Counted from the stretch's first letter, positions 10,572 to 20,968 are shown. The stretch: DNA of 64,000 nt from Sphingomonadales bacterium (GCA_028870315.1 JAGWPW010000045.1:1-64000); one strand, 5' to 3'. Program-made: numbers and translations. The notes: generated by a model from the sequence alone, not told the origin.

Positions 10572-11951
10572 GTGACGGATTCATCGGCCTGGAACCCCGA
10601 GAGCTGGAAAGCGGCGCAAGCGCGCCATCTTCCCGCCTATGCCGACGCTGAAGCGCTCGGCCGGGTCGAGGCGACGCTGGCCAAGTTTCCGCCGCTGGTG
10701 TTCGCGGGCGAGGCGAGGGCGCTCAAGGCCGATCTTGCCAATGTTGCGGCGGGCAAGGGTTTCCTGCTCCAGGGCGGCGATTGTGCCGAAAGCTTCGCCG
10801 AATTCCATCCCGACAATATCCGCGACACCTTCCGCGTCCTTCTCCAGATGGCGGTTGTCCTCACCTTCGCGGGCAAGCAGCCGGTGGTGAAGGTCGGTCG
10901 CATGGCGGGCCAGTTCGCCAAGCCGCGTTCGGCGCCGACCGAGACGCAGGCGGGCGTCGAGCTGCCGAGCTATCTCGGTGACATCATCAACGGCATCGAG
11001 TTCGATGCCGAGGCGCGGCGCAATGATCCCGAGCGGATGCTGCGTGCCTATTCGCAAGCGGCAGCCACGCTCAACCTGCTGCGCGCCTTCTCGACCGGCG
11101 GCTATGCCAACCTGCGCCAGGTCCACAAATGGACGCTCGATCACATCGCCCGCAGCCCCTGGGCGGAGAAATTCTCGGCGACCGCCGACCGGATCGGCGA
11201 GGCGCTCGATTTCATGGCCGCCTGCGGGGTCGATCCCGGCACCGTGCCGCAGCTTCAGGGGACGAGCTTCTACACCAGCCACGAGGCGCTGCTGCTGCCC
11301 TATGAGCAGGCGTTGACCCGGCGCGATTCGCTCACCGGCGAATGGTACGACTGCTCGGCGCACATGCTGTGGATCGGTGATCGCACGCGCTTTGCGGGCT
11401 CGGCGCATGTCGAATTCCTGCGCGGGGTCGGCAATCCGATCGGCATGAAATGCGGCCCCAGCCTTGCCCCCGACGCGCTGCTTGCGCTGCTCGACGCATT
11501 GAACCCGGCGCGCGAACCCGGCCGCATCACGCTCATCAGCCGTTTCGGCGACGACAAGGTCGAGGCGGGGCTTGCTCCGCTGGCCCGCGCGGTGAAGCGC
11601 GAGGGGCATCCGGTCGTCTGGTCGTGCGATCCGATGCACGGCAACATCGTCAAGGCCGACAGCGGTTACAAGACGCGGCCGTTCGATCGCATCCTGCGCG
11701 AGGTGAAGGGCTTTTTCGCGGTGCATCGCGCCGAGGGCACGCATGCCGGCGGTATCCATGTCGAGATGACCGGGCAGGATGTCACCGAATGCACCGGCGG
11801 CCTCGTCGATGTCACCGAGGCGCGGCTCGCCGACCGCTATCATACCCATTGCGATCCGCGGCTCAACGCCGCCCAGTCGATCGAACTGGCGTTCCTGCTT
11901 GCCGAGATGCTGAACCTCGAGGCCGCCGACCGCGGCCGGAAGGCCGCGTAG
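10572..11951 (+). CDS. 3-deoxy-7-phosphoheptulonate synthase class II
   Basis: GTG start; [52 protein letters not shown]. Confidence 0.95.
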   Translation: MTDSSAWNPESWKAAQARHLPAYADAEALGRVEATLAKFPPLVFAGEARALKADLANVAAGKGFLLQGGDCAESFAEFHPDNIRDTFRVLLQMAVVLTFAGKQPVVKVGRMAGQFAKPRSAPTETQAGVELPSYLGDIINGIEFDAEARRNDPERMLRAYSQAAATLNLLRAFSTGGYANLRQVHKWTLDHIARSPWAEKFSATADRIGEALDFMAACGVDPGTVPQLQGTSFYTSHEALLLPYEQALTRRDSLTGEWYDCSAHMLWIGDRTRFAGSAHVEFLRGVGNPIGMKCGPSLAPDALLALLDALNPAREPGRITLISRFGDDKVEAGLAPLARAVKREGHPVVWSCDPMHGNIVKADSGYKTRPFDRILREVKGFFAVHRAEGTHAGGIHVEMTGQDVTECTGGLVDVTEARLADRYHTHCDPRLNAAQSIELAFLLAEMLNLEAADRGRKAA

Positions 11952-11970
11952 CCGGGCCGGGGCGCGGATC

Positions 11971-12525
11971 GTGGAGCCCGCCGAGACGCGCGATCCGGTG
12001 ACGGCCGCGCCAGCCGGAACCCTCGCGGAACGGCGGTTTGGCGATCACGCGGCGCTGCTGGTCGGTGTGTTCGCGGTGCTGCTGGCAATCGTCCACCTGC
12101 TCGCGGCGGCGGCGGCGCGTGACAGTCTGCTGGCCTCGATCGAGGCCTCGGACAGCTTTGCCTACATGCAGGCGAAGGTGGTGCGCGAGACCGTGCTGCT
12201 CACCGCCTCGCGGATGCCGGGGCTGGAGAGCGAAACGCGCGCGAACGAGCTGGGCGAAGCGGTGCGGCTGCGCCAGCCCGACGCGCGCGGCCATGGCATC
12301 GACCAGCTTGAGGACGAGGGGACGCGGCTGCGCCGGCGCAGCACCGATCTCGCGCGTGCGAGCGCGAATTATGGCCTGGCCGAAAGCGCCTTGCAGTTGG
12401 CGATCCTGCTGCTGGCGGTAGCGATGGCCATGAACAGCGCGCGGGCGCTGCGCATCGCTGCGGCGGTGGCGGGCGGCGGCGTGCTGGTGGCGTTGCTGAC
12501 GCTGATCGGCGTGCGGCTGCTGTAG
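11971..12525 (+). CDS. DUF4337-like membrane protein
   Basis: GTG start; SFAYMQAKVVRE segment between an N-terminal TM and two C-terminal TM helices. Confidence 0.6.
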   Translation: MEPAETRDPVTAAPAGTLAERRFGDHAALLVGVFAVLLAIVHLLAAAAARDSLLASIEASDSFAYMQAKVVRETVLLTASRMPGLESETRANELGEAVRLRQPDARGHGIDQLEDEGTRLRRRSTDLARASANYGLAESALQLAILLLAVAMAMNSARALRIAAAVAGGGVLVALLTLIGVRLL

Positions 12526-12529
12526 CGCG

Positions 12530-13186
12530 TCAGGCCTGCGCGCGGTTCGGCATCGGCTCGTCGGCAATCCGCATCGGTTGCGCCGGCGGCGCTGCGCTCA
12601 GCGGCTGGAGCGTCAAGGCCTGGCGGGCGAATTCGTCGAGGCGCAGGCTGTTCTGGAAGACGAGGCCATGCTCATAGCGGTTGCGCCAGCAGACCACCGC
12701 GCTGCGCTCGGCAAGCCCGTCGATGGTGAGCCGCACCGGCTGGTGCAGCGCGAGCCACAGCGTTGTTTCGATCCGCGCCCCGGCCTGCGAAAGATCGCGC
12801 AGCCGTGCAGGCACGCAATGGCCGGCGCTGCGAAGCTGCGCGCCGGCGGTAAGGCGCAAGCGCATCGGCCGGCGGGGAAAGGCGCAGGCTTCGGCCATGA
12901 ACGCCGCGACCGCGACCGGCTGGGCAAAGCGAAAGCCCGCATCCTGGTCCCGGGTCCAGCGCTTCTCGACCGGATGGATCTCGCCATTGCCGAGTTCGAG
13001 GAACACGAAGTCTTCGGGCGGCACCGGGTGGAACAGCCGCAGCCGCACGCCGGTCGCCGAAACGTCGCGCAGCATGCAGACATATTCGCCGCTCTGGCAG
13101 ACGAGCTTGGCGGATCGCAGCAGCAGCGTCGCGCGCTCGGCGCCGCGCTGGTCTGGGTTGATCGTCTGCAACTCGGGGCAGGTCAT
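12530..13186 (-). CDS. PilZ domain-containing protein
   Basis: RAERATLLLRSAKL...CMLRDVSATGVRLRL, repeated ...LRDLSQAGARIET; tandem PilZ-like halves. Confidence 0.7.
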   Translation of the reverse strand: MTCPELQTINPDQRGAERATLLLRSAKLVCQSGEYVCMLRDVSATGVRLRLFHPVPPEDFVFLELGNGEIHPVEKRWTRDQDAGFRFAQPVAVAAFMAEACAFPRRPMRLRLTAGAQLRSAGHCVPARLRDLSQAGARIETTLWLALHQPVRLTIDGLAERSAVVCWRNRYEHGLVFQNSLRLDEFARQALTLQPLSAAPPAQPMRIADEPMPNRAQA

Positions 13187-13284
13187 CGTCGGGTCCACCG
13201 GCTTGGGTGAACCCGGGATAACCGAATGGGGTAAAGCGTCGATTAACCAGGCGCTGGGGGATTCGACCCGGCGATGACGCAAAC

Positions 13285-14079
13285 CTATTTCGGCGGCATG
13301 CGGATGCCGCCGTCGAGCCGGATCAGCTGGCCGTTGAAATAGGTGTTGCGCGCGATTTCCATCACCAGGCTGCCGAATTCCTCGGGCTTGCCGAGCCGGC
13401 GCGGGAAGGGCACCGCCGCTTCGAGACCGGCGAAGACCGCGGCGTTGTAATCCTTGACCCTGAGCATCGGCGGGGTCGCGAATGTGCCCGGCAGGATCGC
13501 GTTGACGCGAATGCCGACATCCATGAGATCGCGCGCCATCGGCAGCACCATGGAATTGACCGCGCCCTTGCCCGAACCATAGGCGACCTGGCCGATCTGT
13601 CCGTCCTGCGAGGCGGCGCTTGAGGTGAAGATCAGGCAGCCGCGTTCGCCATCTTCATTGACCGGGTCGGAATTGGCCATGCCGAGCGCGGCGATCGAGG
13701 CGATGCGATAGGTGGCGACCGCGATGCCCAGCATCGATTTTTCGAAGCCTTCGGTGTCGGCGCGCTTGAAGCGCTTGTTTTCCTTGTCCCAGCCGATCGT
13801 CTTGCCGCCGCCGGCGACGACCGCGCAATGCACCACCACGCGCTCCTGGCCATGCGCGGCGCGCGCCTTGTCGAAGCCCGCCTGAACGCTGGCTTCGTCC
13901 ATGATGTTGACGGCGCAGAACACCCCGCCGATGTCCCTGGCGAAGGCTTCGCCGGCTTCGGCGTTGATGTCGAAAATGGCGACCTTGGCGCCGGCATCGG
14001 CGAGCGCCTGCGCGCTGGCGCGGCCAAGCCCCGAGGCGCCGCCGGTGACGATGGCGGCGATGCTGTTGTCGATCTTCAT
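13285..14079 (-). CDS. SDR family / 3-hydroxyacyl-CoA dehydrogenase-like
   Basis: AIVTGGASGLGRASAQALADAGAKVAIFD, YGSGKGAVNSMVLPMARDL, RLDGGIRMPPK. Confidence 0.88.
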   Translation of the reverse strand: MKIDNSIAAIVTGGASGLGRASAQALADAGAKVAIFDINAEAGEAFARDIGGVFCAVNIMDEASVQAGFDKARAAHGQERVVVHCAVVAGGGKTIGWDKENKRFKRADTEGFEKSMLGIAVATYRIASIAALGMANSDPVNEDGERGCLIFTSSAASQDGQIGQVAYGSGKGAVNSMVLPMARDLMDVGIRVNAILPGTFATPPMLRVKDYNAAVFAGLEAAVPFPRRLGKPEEFGSLVMEIARNTYFNGQLIRLDGGIRMPPK

Positions 14080-14316
14080 CTCTTCACTCCCGGCAAGCGC
14101 GAACCCGCAACGATGCGTGCCCCTCGCTTTAGAAACACCGGAATGAAGCGCAAGATGGTGCCGCCGTCATCGCCCGCACGCTGGAGCCGCGATGCGCGAC
14201 GATTCGCCGGGCCGGATGCTTGTCCGCCACAGGTGAAGCAGTTATGCCTTGCTGCCACCGGCCGGAAAGAAGCCGGTCGCCGGAACCGGACCGCCCGGCA
14301 ACGAGAGAGGGCAGGC

Positions 14317-14841
14317 ATGTCGGGCGCGCGCCAGGATATCATCGATCTGGTCAATCTCTATGGCATCGCCATGGACAGCCAGCGCTGGGAGCTGTTCGAG
14401 GCGATCTTCACCGATTATGTCGATGCCGATTACGGGCCGGGTTCGCATTGGCGCGGGCTGGCCGATTTCAGGCGCGATTTCGCCGCCTTCCACGCCCCCT
14501 TCGATGCCACCCAGCATATGATGACCACGCATGTCGTCCGGCTGCATGGCGAACAGGCCCATTGCCTGACCTATGGCAGCTGGCGGCTGGTCCGCCACGC
14601 GGCGCAAGGCGGGCCGTTGTGGGACGGCACCGGCTGGTACGACGATGAACTGGTGCTCACCCATGCCGGCTGGCGGATCAGGAAGCGGGTGTGCCGGGTG
14701 ATCTTCGCCACCGGCAATCCCCGGGTGAAGGAGACGCTGCCCGGCGTCACCTTCGAGGACACGAGCTTCTCGTTGCGCGACGAGGATCGCGGTGGCCAGG
14801 TGATGCTGCTGCGTGCGCTCGACGCGCGCGAAGGCCCATGA
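14317..14841 (+). CDS. SnoaL-like / NTF2-fold family protein
   Basis: DIIDLVNLYGIAMDSQRWELFEAIFTDYVDADYGPG...; RBS GAGAGGGCAGGC before ATG. Confidence 0.78.
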   Translation: MSGARQDIIDLVNLYGIAMDSQRWELFEAIFTDYVDADYGPGSHWRGLADFRRDFAAFHAPFDATQHMMTTHVVRLHGEQAHCLTYGSWRLVRHAAQGGPLWDGTGWYDDELVLTHAGWRIRKRVCRVIFATGNPRVKETLPGVTFEDTSFSLRDEDRGGQVMLLRALDAREGP

Positions 14842-16097
14842 CCGACGCGCCCGCGGGCTATCTCGGCGAATTTCGCGCCCATGCCCGGCCGCTCGCCGCC
14901 GCGGCGATCGGCAGCGGCAGCGGGTTGATGGTCGCGGCCTATACCACCTCGGTGTTCTCGCCCTACCTGCTCAGGGACTTCCATTGGTCGAAGGCGCAAT
15001 TCTCGCTGATCGGCCTCACCATGTTCAGCACGCTTCTGGTGCTGCCGCTGATCGGGCGGTTGACCGACCGGCTGGGGGTGCGGCGGATGGCGCTGGCGGG
15101 CGCGCTGCTGATGCCGCTCGGCTTTGTCGGCTACAGCCTGATGACCGGGGCGTTCTGGCAATTGCTGGCGATGTCGGCCTGGGTGCTCGCGGCGGGCAGC
15201 CTGACGAGCCCGGTGGTCTATTGCCGGCTGGTCGCCGAATGCTTCGTCAAGGCGCGCGGGCTTGCGCTGTTCGTGGTGACGGGGGTGCCGGCGCTGGTCG
15301 GTGCGGTGCTGCCGCGCGTGCTCGTCTGGACGAACGACCATGCCGGCTGGCGCACCGGCTACCGCGTGCTTGCCGCCTGGTTCCTGGTCGGCGGGCTGGT
15401 GGCGGTGGCGCTGGCCCCGCAGCACGAGCGCGGGCTCGATCATCGCGGCGAACGCGCGCGCGCGCCCGGCGCCGCCGACCGCCAGCCCGCCTTTCGCGAG
15501 ATCCTGCGCCAGCCCGCCTTCTGGCTGATCGGCGGCGCGATCCTGCTGTGCGCCTTGCCCACCCAGCTTCACGCCAGCCAGATGATGCTGATGCTGCTCG
15601 ACAGCGGGCTCGACAAGCCGAGCGCGGCGAATGCCATTTCCGCCTTTGCGCTGGGTTCGATCCTCGGCCGCGCCGGCTGCGGTCTGGCGCTCGACCGGCT
15701 TCCCGCACCTCTGGTCGCGGCCGGCGCGATGGTGCTTCCCGCGCTCGGCTATCTGCTGATCGTGAGCGCGCATGGCGCGGTGCCGGTGGTGACGGCAGCG
15801 ATGCTGCTCGTCGGCGTGTCGTTCGGCGCCGATGCCGACATTCCCTCGTTTCTGGTCGCGCGCTATTTCCGGATAGAGGTGTTCAGTTCGGCGATGAGCC
15901 TTGTCTATTGCGCGACGCTGCTCGGCTCGGCGCTTGGCGCGCTGCTGATGAGCGCGACGCTAGCGCGCTGGGGCGGCTTCTCGCCGTTTCTCCATCTTTC
16001 GGCGGCGGCGGTGGCGGCGGGCTGTGTGTTGTTCCTGTTCCTGCCGCGCCGGCGGGTGCCGGGAATGCGGCATTTACCCCGGGGAGAAGGCGCATGA
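14838..16097 (+). CDS. MFS transporter
   Basis: 12-TM-like hydrophobic pattern; LIGRLTDRLGVRRMALAGALLMPLG; ATGA overlap with upstream CDS. Confidence 0.88.
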   Translation: MTDAPAGYLGEFRAHARPLAAAAIGSGSGLMVAAYTTSVFSPYLLRDFHWSKAQFSLIGLTMFSTLLVLPLIGRLTDRLGVRRMALAGALLMPLGFVGYSLMTGAFWQLLAMSAWVLAAGSLTSPVVYCRLVAECFVKARGLALFVVTGVPALVGAVLPRVLVWTNDHAGWRTGYRVLAAWFLVGGLVAVALAPQHERGLDHRGERARAPGAADRQPAFREILRQPAFWLIGGAILLCALPTQLHASQMMLMLLDSGLDKPSAANAISAFALGSILGRAGCGLALDRLPAPLVAAGAMVLPALGYLLIVSAHGAVPVVTAAMLLVGVSFGADADIPSFLVARYFRIEVFSSAMSLVYCATLLGSALGALLMSATLARWGGFSPFLHLSAAAVAAGCVLFLFLPRRRVPGMRHLPRGEGA

Positions 16098-16474
16098 GCG
16101 AGACGACGTGGAAAATCCTGCTGCTGATGAAGCGCAAGCCCGGAATATCGATGGCGGAATTTCGCGATTATTATGAAAACCACCACGTTCCGCTGGCGAT
16201 GAAGCATGGTGGCGGGGTGAAGCTTTCGCGCTATGTCCGCCGCTATCTCGAACCGCAGCGCCATGCCGAAAGCGGCACCAACGAGGAATTGCCCTATGAC
16301 GTCATCACCGAACTGTGGTTCGATGACGAGGCGATGTGGCGCGGCACGGTCGCCTATCTTTCGGAAACGGTGATGCCCGAGGCGGTGGTCGAGGACGAGA
16401 AGAATCTGTTCGACCGCGCGACGATGCGCATCGCGACCGTGGTCGAATGCGAAGGGGTTCCGGTCGAAGGCTGA
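16094..16474 (+). CDS. EthD domain-containing protein
   Basis: LLLMKRKPGISMAEFRDYYENHHVPLAMKHG; overlaps the MFS gene by 4 bp. Confidence 0.85.
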   Translation: MSETTWKILLLMKRKPGISMAEFRDYYENHHVPLAMKHGGGVKLSRYVRRYLEPQRHAESGTNEELPYDVITELWFDDEAMWRGTVAYLSETVMPEAVVEDEKNLFDRATMRIATVVECEGVPVEG

Positions 16475-16493
16475 AAAAACAGGGAGGAACAGG

Positions 16494-16829
16494 ATGACAT
16501 TCGTGCGGGTAGCCGGAGTGGGCGATGTCGCGCCGGGAAAGATGATCCCGGTGGAGGCGCAGGGGCGCAAGCTGCTGCTGGCAAATGTCGATGGCGCCTA
16601 TCGCGCGGCGAGCCGCAAATGCCCGCATTTCGGGTTCAACCTGTGCAAGGGCACGCTCGACGGCGATGCCGTCGTCTGTCCGATGCACAAGGCGAAGTTC
16701 GATCTTTCGACCGGCGAGGTCCGCAGGGACCCCAAGCTGCTGTTCCTTTCCATGACCGCGAAATCGGACCTCGCGCTCTATCCGGTGAAGGTCGAGGGCG
16801 CCGATATTCTGGTCGGCATCGCGGACTGA
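16494..16829 (+). CDS. Rieske [2Fe-2S] ferredoxin-type protein
   Basis: CPHFGFNLCKG and CPMHKAKFDLSTGEV Rieske ligands. Confidence 0.9.
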   Translation: MTFVRVAGVGDVAPGKMIPVEAQGRKLLLANVDGAYRAASRKCPHFGFNLCKGTLDGDAVVCPMHKAKFDLSTGEVRRDPKLLFLSMTAKSDLALYPVKVEGADILVGIAD

Positions 16830-16876
16830 CGCGGCACGCACGGCGGAGGTTCGCGGGCCCGGCACTCCCGCGCGGT

Positions 16877-17512
16877 TCAATCGCCGTCGTCGCCGTTCGG
16901 CCCCGAATAGCCCGGCAGATACGCCGCCGCCTTGCCACGCGCGAGCCTGATGCCCTTGTCGAGCGATTTTTCGAAATGATCCTCGATTCTGGCGCGGGTG
17001 ATGCGGTCGCGGAAGAAATCGGCCCAGAGGAATTCGCTGTAGGGCGCCGGGCTCTTGGCATAGCCGCCGGCCTCGCGCACCTCGCCGGCGAGCGAGCGAT
17101 AGGGATCGTCGGTCATCTTGCCGAGGTGGCGGGGCAGTTCGTCCCAATCGCGGCGCCGGCCCTCGGCATCGTAGGGGTGCAGCCAGTTGTGGCTGTCCAT
17201 GAAGGCGAAGAAGCGCTTGCGCGGCAATTGCGAAAGCTTGGCGATCACCGCGACCAGCACCTCTTCCACCCCTTCGTCCATCAGCGCGCGCGCGAGGTGG
17301 TGATGGTCGATCAGCCAATAGCTTCCCCCCGGACCGATCACCGCCGGGATCATGTGATGGCCCAGAAACCGGCCGCCGTCGCGCTCCTGCCGCGCGCGCC
17401 ACGCGTGGCGCTTGCGCGTCACTTCGCGCAAGCCCACCGTGATCTGCGTCGGGCGCAGCGACTTGAGCGCGACGGGGTTGAGGATGGGCTCGATCGAATG
17501 GGCCATGGCCAT
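16877..17512 (-). CDS. Stand-alone ParB-like (ParBc_2-type) domain protein
   Basis: LRPTQITVGLREVTRKR...GGSYWLIDHHHLARALMDEGVEEVLVAVIAKL; no HTH or partition partner seen. Confidence 0.65.
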   Translation of the reverse strand: MAMAHSIEPILNPVALKSLRPTQITVGLREVTRKRHAWRARQERDGGRFLGHHMIPAVIGPGGSYWLIDHHHLARALMDEGVEEVLVAVIAKLSQLPRKRFFAFMDSHNWLHPYDAEGRRRDWDELPRHLGKMTDDPYRSLAGEVREAGGYAKSPAPYSEFLWADFFRDRITRARIEDHFEKSLDKGIRLARGKAAAYLPGYSGPNGDDGD

Positions 17513-17529
17513 GGCGGGTTCCTTCCGGT

Positions 17530-19140
17530 TCAGGGTGGCGGAGGCGGCGTCGTGGCGAGCCGCGCGGCATCGGCGACGCTGTAGGTGCTGGTGCTCGCCA
17601 GCGCTGTGAAGCCGGCGGCGGCGAGCAGATCGCGGACCCGGTCATGTGCGCGTGCAAGGATCAGCCGGCGCTGCGCCTTGGCGAGCGATTCGGCGAATTC
17701 GCCGAGCACTTCGAGCGCGGTGCTGTCGAGATCGTTGCTCTCCTCAAGACTTAGGACCACGGTGCGGACGTCGCCGTCGCGCGCGCGTGCGGCGATGGCG
17801 TGCAGCGCCGATTCGGCGTTGGCGAAGAACAGCGGCGCGTTGGGGCGATAGATCGCCACCCCGGGAATGGCATGCGCGTCGCCATGCCGGCCCTGATCGA
17901 CGAAATCGCTGCTGCCGTCGATCTGACCGAGTTCGCTGATCGCGGGCCGCGCGAAATCATAAAGCAGCAGCGCGATCGACAGCGCGATCGCCGCGAGCAT
18001 CCCGTAGAGCACGCCGAGCGCGAGCACGCCGAGCGCCGCGCCGACCATCACCCATTGGTCGCGCCCGATGCGGAACAGCTGGCGCAGCGGCGCAAGGCTG
18101 AGCGCGTGGGTCAGCGCGGCGATCACCACCGCGGAGAGGACCGGCTCGGGGATCCGCGCGATCCAGCGCGCGGCGAACAGCGCGAGCGCGAGCAGCGCCA
18201 CCGAGGCGACCGCCGCGGCGAGCCGGTCGGTCGCGCCCGCCGCCTCATTCGCCGCGCCCGCCGAGAAGCCCGCGCCCACCGGCATGCCCTGGACGAGCGC
18301 GGCGGCGATGTTGGCGGCACCGATCGCTCCCAGTTCGCGGTTGGCGTCGATGGCATCGCCATGCTTGAGCGCGAGGCTGCGGATCGTTCCCCAGCTTTCG
18401 GCGAACAGGATCAGCGCGATCGGTGCGGCGATCTCGACCAGCCGCGGCAGCAGCGCCAGCGACGGCAATTGCCAGTGCGGCATGGCGAGCGACACCGATC
18501 CCGCGAGCGCAATGCCATAGTTTTCGGGCCTGCCGAGGACGCCGATCGCGATGCCGCTGACGATCACCGTCAGCGCGCCCGGCCATTGCGGCGCGCGGCG
18601 AAAGCCGATCAGCGCGGCGAGAGCGGCAAGGCTGAGCGCGAGGCCTGGCCAGTTCCATCGCGAAAATGCGACGAGCAGCGTGCCCAGAATGTGCCAGATA
18701 TCGCCCGAGGCGGGCACGCCGAGCACATGCGGAAGCTGCTTGACGATGATCGTCACCGCCAGCCCCCAGGCAAAGCCGCGCAGCACCGGCCGGGAAATGA
18801 AGCTCGACAGGCTGCCGAGCCGCAGCAGCGACAACACGAGGAATATCGCCCCGGCCAGCGCGACGATCATCGCCGCGAGCGCCGCGCGCACAGGCTCGGG
18901 CGCCCCGGCAGAGCCGAGGCCGCCGAGCGTTGCCGCAAGAATCGCCGCCGAGGACGAGGTCGAGGACAGGACCGCGAAGCGGCTGCGGCCGATGATCGCA
19001 TAGGCGAGCCCGCCGGCGACCGCCGCCGCCAGTGCCCGCCCCGGCGCGAGCCCGGCAATCCCGGCATAGGCGACACCTTCGGGCAGTATCAGCCCGGCGA
19101 GCGCCAGTCCGGTAAGAATATCGCGCGGATTGAACCTGAT
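17530..19140 (-). CDS. SulP family inorganic anion transporter with C-terminal STAS domain; start codon uncertain
   Basis: Translation from 19140: IRFNPRDILTGLALAGLILPEGVAYAGIAGLAPGRALAAAVAGGLAYAIIGRSRFAVLSSTSSSAAIL...; STAS VVLSLEESNDLDSTALEVLGEFAE. First listed start at 18891 (GTG) lies inside the conserved permease domain. Confidence 0.85.
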   Translation of the reverse strand: MRFNPRDILTGLALAGLILPEGVAYAGIAGLAPGRALAAAVAGGLAYAIIGRSRFAVLSSTSSSAAILAATLGGLGSAGAPEPVRAALAAMIVALAGAIFLVLSLLRLGSLSSFISRPVLRGFAWGLAVTIIVKQLPHVLGVPASGDIWHILGTLLVAFSRWNWPGLALSLAALAALIGFRRAPQWPGALTVIVSGIAIGVLGRPENYGIALAGSVSLAMPHWQLPSLALLPRLVEIAAPIALILFAESWGTIRSLALKHGDAIDANRELGAIGAANIAAALVQGMPVGAGFSAGAANEAAGATDRLAAAVASVALLALALFAARWIARIPEPVLSAVVIAALTHALSLAPLRQLFRIGRDQWVMVGAALGVLALGVLYGMLAAIALSIALLLYDFARPAISELGQIDGSSDFVDQGRHGDAHAIPGVAIYRPNAPLFFANAESALHAIAARARDGDVRTVVLSLEESNDLDSTALEVLGEFAESLAKAQRRLILARAHDRVRDLLAAAGFTALASTSTYSVADAARLATTPPPPP

Positions 19141-19215
19141 GGCCTTTCCCTCCCGCCGTCGGCGATGCTACTGCCGGGGGAGCGGTCGAAACAAGCGCTT
19201 TGTCAGGTCTGCGCG

Positions 19216-19683
19216 CTATAACGCGGCAATCTGCTCCCACATCGCATCCGACATGCAGGTATATTCGAGATAATGGCCGAAGGCCTTGCGCCCGTCGAGA
19301 TAGGCGAAGCGCAGCTTGTCGGGACCAAGGTCGCGCTCCATCGCCACCGGCAGGTCCTGCGCGTCGACGCGCGCGCGGAATCCGGCCCAGTCGGGGACGC
19401 GCAGGCAGATGTGGTGAAAGCGCATGACGCCGCCGTTCGCGGGCGCGTTCAGATAGACGCCGGCATCGTCGCGGATCGGCTGGATCAGCTCATATTGCAG
19501 GCCGTTGAGCCAGAACATGGTGATCCGCAACTGCTGGTCGCGCGGGCCGGCGGGGGTATCGACGGTCTGCTCGACCGGGATGACATGCGGATCGCGGGCA
19601 AGGCCGCGCTTGCGAAAGGCGGCGATCGCCGCGTCGAGATCGTCGCAGACATAGCCGTTCTGGTAATGCGTGCCTTCGAGCAT
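19216..19683 (-). CDS. VOC (glyoxalase/extradiol dioxygenase-like) family protein
   Basis: QNGYVCDDLDAAIAAFRKRGL, MRFHHICLRVPDW. Confidence 0.83.
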   Translation of the reverse strand: MLEGTHYQNGYVCDDLDAAIAAFRKRGLARDPHVIPVEQTVDTPAGPRDQQLRITMFWLNGLQYELIQPIRDDAGVYLNAPANGGVMRFHHICLRVPDWAGFRARVDAQDLPVAMERDLGPDKLRFAYLDGRKAFGHYLEYTCMSDAMWEQIAAL

Positions 19684-19694
19684 GGGTGGTCTCC

Positions 19695-20858
19695 TCAACC
19701 TTCGCGGGCGACATCGTAGCGCGAAAGATAGCGCTCGAAGAGCGGTTCGAGCTGTGCCATCGACAGCCCGTACTGTGCGAGCTTGTATTCGTGCTTGCCG
19801 AACTTGTTCTGCGGATTATCGTCGAGCCAGCCCTGGATGCCGCCCCTGGCTTCAGGCGTCAGTTCGTCGCCGAGCCAGCGATAGATGGTCTTCATCGTGT
19901 CCATCGGCCGCTCGATGAGGTCGATGTAATGGACATCGAGGATGCGCGCGTCGGGCTTGCGCTCGCGATAATCCATGATCCGGTTGGCGTGTTCGGCCGC
20001 CTGCCAGCTGTAATCCTGGCCCAGCCATTCGCTGTCGATCCGGCCCATGTGCGCCATGTGGCTGAGCGAGATGATCGAGCACAACGAGGCGGTGGCGCTG
20101 AACGGATCGCGGTGCGTCCAGATCACCCGCGCATCGGGATATTCCTGGAAAAGATAGTCGAGGAAAAGCGCATGGCTCGGCTTCTTGCAGTTCCAGACGC
20201 CCGGCGCGTGGTGCTGGAGAACTTCCAGAAACTTTCGATGATACGCATAGGACGAGCCCATGTCGCAGCTGAAGATGAAGTCCTTGTAGGCAGGAAGCCG
20301 ACCTTTCGATTCGATCATCAATGTCTTGAAGTCGCCGGCCATGATGAACACGTCTTCATTGGGATAGATCGCCGAGCCGCGATAATATTTTCCCATCGAC
20401 GGGTTCGCCGCGAGCATCGCCGTCTCGGCTTCGAGCCGGGCGATGGCGCGTGGATCGCTGGTCAGCGTCGCGCTGGTCGCGGGCGGTACCGGATCGTCGA
20501 TTTCCCAGGTCAGCGGGCTGCGCCGCGCGGGATCGGCGGCAAGCAGGTTCGACATCAGCGTGGTGCCGGTGCGCGGCACCCCCATGACGAACACCGGCTT
20601 CTCGATCTTTCGGCCGACGAGGTCCGGGTTCTGCCGGCGGTACTCGACGATCTTGAGCCGCGTGGTGAGGTAATGCAGCGAATCGGCGTGGACACGATCG
20701 ATCCCGCTGTCGGTGAACCAGCCTTTGGCGATGCCCGCGTTGACGTCATCGACGAGCACGTCGAGCCCCTCGCGATAGCAGTCGCCGTCGGTATCGCTGA
20801 GGCCGGTTTTCGCGCTCGCCTCGGTGACGAGCGCATCGGCGTTGAGGCTTTTCGCCAT
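19695..20858 (-). CDS. Sulfotransferase family protein
   Basis: VFVMGVPRTGTTLMSNLLAADP PAPS-loop, VIWTHRDPFSATASL. Confidence 0.85.
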   Translation of the reverse strand: MAKSLNADALVTEASAKTGLSDTDGDCYREGLDVLVDDVNAGIAKGWFTDSGIDRVHADSLHYLTTRLKIVEYRRQNPDLVGRKIEKPVFVMGVPRTGTTLMSNLLAADPARRSPLTWEIDDPVPPATSATLTSDPRAIARLEAETAMLAANPSMGKYYRGSAIYPNEDVFIMAGDFKTLMIESKGRLPAYKDFIFSCDMGSSYAYHRKFLEVLQHHAPGVWNCKKPSHALFLDYLFQEYPDARVIWTHRDPFSATASLCSIISLSHMAHMGRIDSEWLGQDYSWQAAEHANRIMDYRERKPDARILDVHYIDLIERPMDTMKTIYRWLGDELTPEARGGIQGWLDDNPQNKFGKHEYKLAQYGLSMAQLEPLFERYLSRYDVAREG

Positions 20859-20968
20859 GGCATCCTTCCCGTTGATCGTTGCTGCGAGCTAAGGATTTTA
20901 AGCGCGGCTTGGCAATTGCGAAGGCGGGCCGAACTATCGCTATCAGGCCAGCTTCGATCCCAGAAGGT

